From Cryoendolithus antarcticus (lineage: Eukaryota; Ascomycota; Dothideomycetes; Cladosporiales; Cladosporiaceae): a stretch of 64,000 nucleotides of DNA. The stretch is taken from contig NAJO01000028.1 in NCBI GenBank assembly GCA_002077065.1, positions 372,001-436,000 of the forward strand, read 5' to 3'. Positions 55,968 through 64,000 of this stretch are shown here, piece after piece. The stretch's first letter is position 1; each line of letters starts with the position of its first letter. A program made the position numbers and the translations under genes. Below the pieces are notes generated by a model that saw only the letters and a list, made by a program, of their open reading frames with translations, was not told the DNA's origin and ran no database searches.

Positions 55968-56999
55968 TCACACCTGACCACTGTCCCTCACACACCTCCC
56001 ACACCCACACTCAAATCCCCACGTCCCCTTCAACCTCTCCCTCCGTCCTGTCACATCCAAGCCTTTCTCATCGCCACCCAAATAGCTGATGCACAACTCC
56101 TCGCCCTCCTTCACCGCCCCACTAGTCCAAAACTCCCACGTCCTACCCTTCCGCTTCTTAGCTACGTTCGGCTCGCATGAGTGATTGAAGTAGCTCGCAT
56201 CGGGATACAGCGCGTAGCCCATGTACTCCTCCATGTCCTCTTCGGAGCCTGCGCGGATGCCGAAGGAGTTGTGACTTGCCGCTGCTATCAATGTTTGGAT
56301 ACGTGAGGTGGTGCAGCTTTCTGAGAGCGGAGGTGGAAGCAGGGAGACGAGTTGGAGGAAGCTATTGGCATGAGACTGGAGATCCGAGGGCGTGCGGTAG
56401 GGCGTAGGATCCATAGCTAGGGCTAGCACGTCGGAGGCGAACAAGGCAGGATGCTTTGAGACAAAGATGATGCCAGATAGTAGGAATGACAGTATATCAG
56501 GATCAACGGGCCCCGAAGTGCTGCTCTGCAACGCCTTGCGTCGCTGTTTGGCTTCCGCTTTAGTCTCTTGTACTCTCGTGAACCTCGCATACTCGACTCT
56601 CTTCCACGCTACCTCAATCTCCTCAACACTCGGCCTCTCCCCATCCGTTCGAGACGTAGCCGTACACCACACCGCCCCACTCCGAGCCTTCACCCAAGTC
56701 TCCAGTGCCTTCCATGCCTCCACTCCCTCCTCTCCCTGCTCTTCAGCCCATAGATCCCGACACCCTTCCGAGCAGAACACCTTCCCAGTCTCGAGATCTC
56801 TTACAGCCAGTGTCCGGCCGCGATCATAGTGGAAGCACTGCGCGCAGACTTCCTTGCGGTATTCGCGGAAGACTACGTAGGCGGCTAGCGTTGATGTAGA
56901 GAGGATGTGGGTGCGATTGGGAAGGGATGTGCGGGCGATGACACCGCGACCAGCGCCGGGGATGTCGCGGACTTCAAAAGCATCGGATGTGGGAGGCAT
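55968..56999 (-). CDS. SET-domain protein with MYND-like zinc finger (SMYD/Set6-like)
   Basis: One exon of 343 residues from ATG 56999; the frame opens three codons earlier only with TTG. The SET domain is split as in SMYD proteins: the N-terminal part has GAGRGVIART, then a Cys-rich insert (CAQCFHYDRGR, VFCSEGCRDLW) resembling a partial MYND finger. A helical insert follows, then YPDASYFNHSCEPN and GEELCISYL, and a post-SET cysteine cluster (ECGCGRC). The SAM- and lysine-binding motifs are present, so protein lysine methyltransferase activity is plausible. The closest named relative I know is yeast Set6, whose substrate is not settled. Confidence 0.87.
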   Translation of the reverse strand: MPPTSDAFEVRDIPGAGRGVIARTSLPNRTHILSTSTLAAYVVFREYRKEVCAQCFHYDRGRTLAVRDLETGKVFCSEGCRDLWAEEQGEEGVEAWKALETWVKARSGAVWCTATSRTDGERPSVEEIEVAWKRVEYARFTRVQETKAEAKQRRKALQSSTSGPVDPDILSFLLSGIIFVSKHPALFASDVLALAMDPTPYRTPSDLQSHANSFLQLVSLLPPPLSESCTTSRIQTLIAAASHNSFGIRAGSEEDMEEYMGYALYPDASYFNHSCEPNVAKKRKGRTWEFWTSGAVKEGEELCISYLGGDEKGLDVTGRRERLKGTWGFECGCGRCVRDSGQV

Positions 57000-57201
57000 C
57001 TCGATCAATGGAGCGAGGATGAGATGTGTGAGGTAAGTGCTGGTGCACGGACATACTTAGGCTTTTGGCTGGGAGTGATGGCCCCATAGCCATAGAAGGC
57101 CCATTGCCGGCGCACAGATGTATATACTCCGGCTCATGGCGACGGCGAAAAGCTCGAGCTGTACAGATTCCTCTCGTTGCCGCCCTGCTCCAGACCTCGA
57201 A

Positions 57202-59924
57202 TCAGTCTCTGTCCTTGCCTTCTTTGCTCCCCTTTCTGGCTTTACTCAGTCGCTTCCGCCCATCGCCATCAACACTGACGCTTCTCCTGCTCCGTCGGCC
57301 TCTTCTCTCCACTCTCCTGCCCCTTTCCTCGCCGCTGCTCCCATATCCGTCTTTATCCCTGTGCATGTCGCCACCACTTGGCATCCTGACCTCCAGCTCG
57401 AGTTCCACCTCCCCTCCAACAAGCTCCGGCGACAGCGTCGCAAGTCGAGTGAAGCTCTTCCTCGCCAACGGGCTACGATCATTATGTAGAGTCGACGAGC
57501 CTGGGATGTAAGCCGCTAGTGGCGGCGGGTGTAGACCAGCGTTTGCGTAAGCTTGGGGTGTTCGTGAGTACGTGCGTGGAGCTGGCGAAGGCAAGCGGCC
57601 GGGGACGCCGAAATGCATCGGTACGGTATCATTGCTTGCCAGTGAGCCCCTTGAGTGATCGCGCGGTTGGGCGAGGTCCTCTCGTCCGTACGGGCCATTG
57701 ATCGGGCCGAAAGGTGGCCTTGCAGCTTCGAAGCATGCGCCTCCAGCCGGACGCTGAGTTAGCTGCTGTTGCCTGTACGCTGCCATAGCGTCTAAGCCCA
57801 CGATGCTCTCCACTCTTCGAGGTCGCATGGATGATCTCGCTGACGCAGGGTCGTAGAACGAGTCCCAGCTACCACTTCGTGAGCCCGGGGGCGTGTGATC
57901 GCGTAAAGTCAGATTCCCTCGGACTCGGCCGGAGTCGTTGCTCTGTCTATACCAGCCACCAGGCATCTCTTCAGCTGGTGCGAAGCGGCCTTCGAGGCGA
58001 TCGGGCGGAAGCAGAGGCGTATGCGTCTCACGCCTGAGCCCTTCGGCAATGGTGGATTTGAAGGTCTCGGGCACAACATTGAGATCATCCCCAGTTGCTT
58101 TTGCCTTGGCGACGAGTATCCCGGCTGGGGTCTTGTCATCTGCTTTACCGGCATCTGCTCGTGGCCCGCCCCAAGTACGCTGCCCGGCCGTGCAGACCCC
58201 GTAGACCATGTAAAGCCAATTGAAGAACGGGTTGACGACGAACATGAGCGGATAGAGCATGATCTTGTATCTGCCGAGTCGTGCGCCGAAGTAGAGCATC
58301 AGGAGCCAGTTTAGTCCGAGAGACACTGCTATGAAGCCCACGGGCAAATTCGTAACTTTCTGCGATGTCGTGACCAGCGAGATGACCATGACGAAGAATA
58401 GCAAAGCTGTCGTGCGGATCGTATTCTGTCCAAGCCGCAACAGAAGTAGCAGAGGATAGCGTTTCCATAGCCGAATGTCCGTAAGCATGCACGCTTCATT
58501 CGTGATGAAGCCAAGAAACCAGCGTCGACGCTGTTTGAGCAATGTGGCAAACGTCTGTACAGCATCGGTCTTGCAGAAGGCGCCCGTGTTGATCTGGATC
58601 TGGTAACGCTTCTGACATGCAATCATGAATAGGTGCGTGAGCCATCTGTCTTCGCCTAAGTGAGTTTTGCCATAGTCGAACATGTCTTCGCACTGCTCGG
58701 CTTTGTCGGCAAAGTAGAACTTAGCAACCTTGCGGAAGGCGCTAAAGCGCAGTACTGTAAGCGCACCGGGGAGACAGGTCACTGCCCCACAGCCGCTCTC
58801 GACAGTGCGTTCGAACAGCTGACCGTGTATGTACTCCATGTCTTGTAGTACAGTAAGCAGATTGTGCTTTGGCGTCGTACTTGTGATGATGCCAGTCTGC
58901 GCCAGTATGTTGCGGCTACTACCGGGCTTCAATTCCATGTCGTACATGAAGTTCTGAATGCAATGCTTGTCCAGGATGCAATCGCTGTCGATGAACAAGA
59001 TGAACATGTTGTCGTGCCTTCGCAGATAGTCCTCGTAGACCCGGTCGATCAGCTTGAAGGTCATCTTTTGACAACATCGCTTGCCGCCGTGCGGAAAGCG
59101 GGACACTGTGATCCTGCAGCTACGGTAGACGACATCGATGCTCCTGGGGTAAGTGTCGAGTCCCATTGGTACACCAAGCTCGGCGAGAGTAGTGAGATAG
59201 AGCTCATCCTCCTGCTCTCCGTCGAAGGACAGGAAGACGTGCAGACAGCTGGGTGGATACTCGCAGTCGACGATCGAGTCCACGGTCCTGAGCAGAATGT
59301 CCGGAGGTTCGTGGTAGCATGGCATAACAATCACCATCTTCGGCGCGGTGTGCTCGTCCAGAATATACTTGATCCGTCTTGACCGACCAATATTATGGGT
59401 GACCAGTTGAAAGACGCAGAAGAGCCAGGGTATGACCAGGAGACCGGCGAAGGACCAGAAGGCGATCCTAGACATTGTATGTTAGTGTGAAATCATCATG
59501 GGTCAAGGCGCAGACAATCTCGGACAGACTGTGATGTTGTCAGCAATTGAGGTCGAGCATCGTTGGCCACCCACTGGCTCAGGCTTACCCATTGCAATGC
59601 TGCGACCGAACTCTCTGGGAATTGCTTTGTTATCTCTGCCGGCATAGGCAAGGTGACCACCATGATCGGCAGGAAAATTACCCGCATCACCACGAAGAAG
59701 ATCATGTTCCCGAGAGCTAGCGCCCTGATCCCCCATTTGCCCTTGCCTTCAGCCTTCTGGAACACCTTCATCAAGCAGTACGTGAATGCGAGGAGCCAAA
59801 GAAACCATTCCACCAATGCAGCCAGCATGACGGCGCCCACGATGGCGACATAGACGATGTCTTTGACCGGCCATGCTGAAAGATTGACGGCTCTTCTGGA
59901 GAGGGTGCCTGCCGCGTGAGACAT
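57202..59924 (-). CDS. chsD: Class VI chitin synthase (ChsD-like)
   Basis: Two exons, 59575-59924 and 57202-59467, give 871 residues. Exon 1 has two membrane helices. I use the GTGGGT donor (59574), which keeps phase 2 and gives WVSLSQIAFWSFAGLL; the nearby GTAAGC does not restore frame. The GT2 domain contains VIVMPCYHEPP, LSFDGEQED, FIDSDCI, the acceptor region CLPGALTV, the GEDRW motif and QRRRW of processive chitin synthases. Several helices follow. It is membrane-bound and polymerises UDP-GlcNAc; class VI enzymes lack a myosin motor and are typical of filamentous ascomycetes. A ~330-residue Ser/Arg/Pro-rich, probably disordered tail makes it longer than the ~740 residues I expect. Confidence 0.86.
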
Positions 59925-61168
59925 AGAGGAGAGAGTGTTCGGGAATACCACCTGAGGCTCCTGCGTGGAGTCCACGTTCCTTTGACAACGTTTTGTGTCA
60001 AATCTCGGTCGGTGCAGATACCCGGTCGCCGCTGACGATGAAGGCTAGGGTTGGGTAGTACAGGGTGGAGCAAGCCTTGTTGTGAAGGTGAGCCGAAGAT
60101 TGTTGAAACAGTGCGACGTGAAGGCGTGACCTCGATGAATACGATGCGGAGGTGGTCGCCGCCTTTGTTCTCCTGCTGTAGGTGATTAGCAGGACGGTGT
60201 TGAACCGTTCTTGAAGAGAGATCGAAGACGAGTAAGTAAACGTCTGCACTTGTCAATATAGACACATGTAGTCACGGACTACAAGTCGACCTTTACGACC
60301 GTACAGTACGTGAAGTACGAGACTGCCTTGCAAGAACAATGACTTTAATTAGCATCTGCACAGTTGGAATATGAGTCCTGGTCGGTCTCTGACGTTTGGT
60401 GCAACTCTGGACAGAACCTGCACCGCTCGCGCATCCATTCGCCCAGCTGTCTTGCTGGCTACTACGCATGATGGACTGAGGAGATGCTCATAAGTCCGTT
60501 CGTGTCGCTGGTGCAAGGCGCGACGAGGGTGATGATGATCGCGCGTGAGGCCCCAGGGGCGGGTTAGTAATCGGTACCAAGCACTTGCCCAAGAAGCTCG
60601 TCCGCTCTGCTCCTTGACTTCATCGTGTCCCTCCATCTGCGGTCACATTTGGCAGGCATCTCTGCAAACGGCACTGATAACTCAGTCGATACCTCTCACG
60701 GATGTGCATGCAGCTGCACAATGACAGCGCTCACCGTCAAGATCGCGGTGCCCTGTGATAGGTAAGCAGCAGCTCGAACCTCCGAGATATCTGCGATCGC
60801 ACCACATGCACGAGAGACTATTAGGGCCTGCAGGGTAGTATACCACGGCATATGGCGTGAGCAGTGACGCGTCGGTAGCAGCAGCAAGGTAAGCCAGTAT
60901 CAACCGGCTGCAATTAGCAAGGTAGCCAGGCTTACCAATGGCGTGGCCTTGCAGTTGTAGCCACGACGTAGGGTACAGGGTAGGCACTCGAGGGCACGGC
61001 ACAGTGTAGATGAGATGCTCTACAGAGCTGACAGACACATATAAAGATAATGGCTCCGCCAAATGGCCAAAATCCACACACACAGCCTAGCATCGATCAT
61101 ACTCCACCAACCACTACTTGTGTCATTGGCCCATCGAACGGAAGCAAAAGCCCACGACCGACAGCAAC
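59925..61168. other. Divergent intergenic region
   Basis: Holds the promoters of chsD and the oxidoreductase. No coding sequence recognised on either strand. Confidence 0.4.
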
Positions 61169-62347
61169 ATGGCAGCACCCAGCGAGAACATGTCGGCACT
61201 CCTCCTCGACGCCCCAAATCGCACAGCAACAATCCAAACAATCCCAGTACCCATTCCTGGCCCAGGCGAGCTCCTCATCCGTGTCCACGCCATCGCTCTG
61301 AACCCTGTAGACGCTCTCTACACCTTCAAACCCCTTGGATCATCCGGCCGCACAGTAGGTAGTGACTTCGCTGGTACCGTTGTCTCGGCCGCTCCATACC
61401 ACGATGAGAAGTCTCCCATCCCCTCATTCTCCCCGGGCGACCGCGTCTCTGGTTTCCTGCAAGGAGCCTGCTCCATCAATGACCGGCCGGGGGCGTTCGC
61501 AGACTACCTCGTCTGCCCTGCGGATCTCGTCTGGCGCATCCCAGACTCAATGAGTTTCGAGGAAGCCAGCGCCATCAGTCTCTGCGGCCTCACAGCAGCC
61601 CAAGCGCTCTTCCAACGTCTTGGCTTCGTCGCCCCATGGGACACGACTTTCAAACCCGCCACCCCAGCTCGGGAGTTCTACGCCCTCATCTACGGCGCCT
61701 CCACATCCGTCGGTCTCTACGCCGCCCAACTCCTGCATCTCTCGGCCAAACACTCAAACACCACGGTCCATCTCCTCGGCACCGCAAGCCCAGCCCGCTT
61801 CGACCTCCTCCGCGCCAAGCCCTACAGCTACGAACACCTCGTCTCCTACCGCTCTCCCGACTGGCCAGCTCAGATCCGCGCCCTCCACCCCCGAAACCGA
61901 GGCGTGGATATAGCACTGGACTGCATCTCCCAGGCCTCGACAGTAGGCCAAGTAAGCTCCACACTCCGCGACGGCGGCAAACTAGCAGTCCTGCGTTCTC
62001 GTGCTGCGGGAGCCTGGGACGCCAGCTTAGTGCCAGCACACATCGATCCGCTGTACGATGCCGTGTGGCGGGGGCTGGGAGAGAGGGTGCAGTACCATAG
62101 CATGGTTCTCGAGGCGAATGCAGAGATGCGGCAGTTTTCCAGGGCGTTCTATCGCTGGCTTTCGAGTGGAGATGGGTCGAAACTGCAAGCGAATCCTGTG
62201 AGGCGCATGCCTGGGGGTTTGGGGAAGGTGGTGGGAGATGGATTTATGCTTGTTGGGGAAGGGGATGCGGTGAAGCAGGCTGAGGGGAGGAGGGAAGAGT
62301 GGATGAAGCCGATTAGTGGGGAGAAATTGGTGTATTCGCTCGTGTAG
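61169..62347 (+). CDS. Zinc-type MDR oxidoreductase, toxD-like enoyl/quinone reductase
   Basis: One exon, 392 residues from ATG 61169 (context ACAGCAACATGGCA); the frame runs further upstream but without ATG. The N-terminal GroES-like domain has GPGELLIRVHAIALNPVD, then GSDFAGTVV and GDRVSGFLQG. The nucleotide-binding part has LIYGASTSVGLYAAQL, an AxxGxxxG-like variant of the NADPH-binding motif. No structural zinc cysteines or catalytic zinc ligands are visible, so it belongs to the zinc-free quinone/enoyl-reductase branch, like fungal toxD and trans-acting enoyl reductases. Such genes often sit in secondary-metabolite clusters, but no synthase is nearby here. The substrate is unknown. Confidence 0.87.
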   Translation: MAAPSENMSALLLDAPNRTATIQTIPVPIPGPGELLIRVHAIALNPVDALYTFKPLGSSGRTVGSDFAGTVVSAAPYHDEKSPIPSFSPGDRVSGFLQGACSINDRPGAFADYLVCPADLVWRIPDSMSFEEASAISLCGLTAAQALFQRLGFVAPWDTTFKPATPAREFYALIYGASTSVGLYAAQLLHLSAKHSNTTVHLLGTASPARFDLLRAKPYSYEHLVSYRSPDWPAQIRALHPRNRGVDIALDCISQASTVGQVSSTLRDGGKLAVLRSRAAGAWDASLVPAHIDPLYDAVWRGLGERVQYHSMVLEANAEMRQFSRAFYRWLSSGDGSKLQANPVRRMPGGLGKVVGDGFMLVGEGDAVKQAEGRREEWMKPISGEKLVYSLV

Positions 62348-62523
62348 GCTTGAGACAGCTCAGTAGTAGTTATGCTGTCTGCCAGACCATACCCTATACG
62401 GTCCCAACTTCGCTTATACGCAATTGTCCTTTTTGCAGCCCTTCCTACGCGTAATACGTAATGCTCGCTGCAATTCATGCACTTCGTCTCCTGCTCGCCA
62501 GTCTACAAGTCTCCATACCCATC

Positions 62524-63557
62524 TCAATAACCCCTCCCCTGCGCCTGCTGCTGCCCCAACCCCGCATACCCCGCCGCCTGCTCCCTCTGCGCAGCTCGTG
62601 CGTTCAGTTCCGCGAACCACGGATGCCCTAGTGCTTGTTGAGCAGAACACCGCATCTCCGGCCGTACCTGCAGCATTTGCCCCAGTAACTGCAGCCCCGC
62701 CGCATCCACACTCGGCAAGATAGCTCTGAGCTCTTGCGTCGCGTAGACAGGCCAGTTGGGCTTGTACTCGGGGAACTGACTTATGCCCGGCCAAGATCGC
62801 TCGCTTGGGGTGCCCATGAGGCGGAAGATCTTGAGCAGCTGGTCCTCGTTTGTGGTGCCAGGGAAAAGGGGCCGACCAGTGAACATCTCGGCCATGATGC
62901 ACCCGGCGGACCAGATGTCTATCGAGGTGTTGTAGGTCCTGCTACCGAGCAGGACGTCCGGAGCGCGGTACCACAGCGTCACGACTTCGTTCGAGAAGGT
63001 GTTGACTGGTATTCCGAAGGCGCGCGCGAGGCCAAAATCAGCAAGCTTCAGCACACCGGTCGTGGAGATGAGGAGATTCTGCGGTTTCAGGTCGCGATGT
63101 AGGACGCGGTTTTCGTGGCAGAAGGCTATGCCGCGGAGGAGCTGCCACATGAAACTTTTTATTATGCCGGCATCCAAAGCGCCGCGTTGGCCGTTGACGG
63201 GATTGGGGTAGGTGTCCATGTACTTTTTGAGGTCTTTGTCCATGTACTCGAAGACGAGCATGAGTTTGTTCTCGGTGTGGATGACATCGTAGAGGCCGAC
63301 GATGTTCTCGTGCTTGAGCTCTTTCATGAGTGAGATTTCGCGGATGGCTGTGCTGGGTGTTCCTTCCTCGCTGTCGAGGTGGATCTCTTTGAGGGCTACG
63401 AAGGCACCAGTTGCGCCATTACGGCCTTTGAAGACCTGCACTGAGATCAGTTGGCCGCGTAATGCACCACAGAAACATGACCAGCACTCACAGTAGCATA
63501 CGTCCCCTCCCCCAGCTTCTCCAACTGCTGGAAGCTACTTGGATGCCGCTTGTCCAT
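62524..63557 (-). CDS. pho85: Pho85-like cyclin-dependent kinase
   Basis: Two exons, 63492-63557 and 62524-63435, give 325 residues. The phase 0 junction (GTGAGT...GTGCAG) gives [13 protein letters not shown]. Key kinase elements are present: the glycine loop, VALKEIHLD, a PSTAIRE helix ([16 protein letters not shown]), [19 protein letters not shown], the APD variant of the APE region, and a C-terminal Gln/Ala-rich tail. [24 protein letters not shown] spacing is that of Pho85/PhoA. The kinase, with Pcl-type cyclins, governs phosphate response, glycogen and growth. The open frame continues 5' of 63557 without ATG to about 63752, so an N-terminal extension by an upstream exon cannot be ruled out. 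Confidence 0.92.
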
Positions 63558-64000
63558 GACTTCGATCCTCTGCCCTCCCCCGAGCGATCTAACGCTGATG
63601 TTGCTGTCTGTCCGATGCTCGGCGTTCAATGATCCAACTGCTAGAGTGCCAACATGCGTGGGCTGCAGGTGGATGTCCGGTGGCTCTTTGCGAGTGAACT
63701 TAGGGTCCCAGAGGATATCGCGGGAAGTCGTAAGCTGTGACGCGATGGTCAAGGGAGAGGAAGGCGTGGGTGATCTAGTGGTGTCGGAGCTACGGTGGTG
63801 GGGGAGGGTGTTTGCTCGGTGGCTGTGAGGTCTGTTGTGGTGGGAGGACGCCGTGGTGGTGGTGGTGGGAGGAGGGTATCGAGCGCGTAGACAGGGTAGA
63901 GGTCGGAAGTTCAGTGGTTTCTGTTTGATGTTCGGGCGGCAGCATTAGGTCCAATGAGGCGTGTGGAGCAGACATGTGAAAGGTCTCCCAATCTAAACTT
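63558..64000. other. Upstream region of the Pho85-like gene
   Basis: A minus-strand ORF (63790-63975, true ATG) encodes a His/Pro-rich 61-residue peptide, and the kinase frame is open from 63557 to about 63752. These could be an upstream exon with an N-terminal extension, or uORF and leader. No good donor/acceptor pair links them, so neither is claimed as coding. Confidence 0.35.

Noticed and set aside
59496..59574. Reading chsD exon 1 through the GTAAGC donor at 59590 or to its stop
   Set aside because: Splicing at GTAAGC (phase 0) does not match the phase of the TCTAG acceptor, and reading through ends in a stop. The GTGGGT donor at 59574 keeps frame.
57202..63557. Secondary-metabolite cluster around the toxD-like gene
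   Set aside because: No polyketide synthase, NRPS, terpene cyclase or P450 is present; the neighbours are chitin synthase, SET protein and a housekeeping kinase.

Overview
The window is nuclear DNA from a filamentous ascomycete (Pezizomycotina). The evidence is short 48-110 nt spliceosomal introns with GTRAGT-type donors and CTAAC/CTGAC-type branch sites, plus gene families typical of that group: an AreA/NIT2 GATA factor, a group III G-alpha, a class VI chitin synthase, Fmp46 and a Pho85-type CDK. A dothideomycete is my best guess, but the sequence alone does not prove it. I see no operons, CRISPR array, rRNA, convincing tRNA or intact transposon.

Layout. 0.4-11.5 kb: an MFS sugar transporter, the Fmp46-like mitochondrial protein, a 1,764-residue orphan low-complexity protein with an RRM-like segment, two decayed genes (a pyruvate kinase fragment and an unrecognised spliced gene) and a two-exon ribosomal protein eS30 gene on the minus strand. 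11.8-14.4 kb: a secreted CREG-like protein and a C2H2 zinc-finger factor. 14.4-18.8 kb: a gene desert.

18.8-30.5 kb is the highlight. A single six-exon minus-strand gene encodes a predicted 3,787-residue secreted protein: signal peptide, five cysteine-rich apple/PAN-like modules, a feruloyl-esterase-type CE1 domain with its Ser-Asp-His triad, twelve tandem CBM20 starch-binding modules, and a Ser/Thr-rich mucin-like tail with five more apple-like modules. I know of no described enzyme with this architecture.

31.6-39.1 kb: an Ssr2/Rsc8/Swi3 chromatin subunit, a membrane-anchored GH3 beta-glucosidase and a tandem pair of ISG12/IFI6-like small membrane proteins, the second cut short by an in-frame stop. 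39.6-46.6 kb: AreA with a 3 kb upstream region, and a dienelactone hydrolase with a probable mitochondrial presequence and an internal start. 48.7-51.8 kb: two related small orphan ORFs and a DHA1-type MFS transporter. 53.5-64 kb: group III G-alpha, a small orphan, a SET-domain protein, class VI chitin synthase, a toxD-like MDR oxidoreductase and Pho85-like kinase.

Together the window mixes housekeeping and signalling genes (carbon sensing through cAMP/G-alpha, nitrogen through AreA, phosphate through Pho85) with plant-polysaccharide functions (sugar uptake, beta-glucosidase, esterase with starch-binding modules). Gene models were spliced by hand from reading frame, splice signals and family conservation; none has transcript support here.
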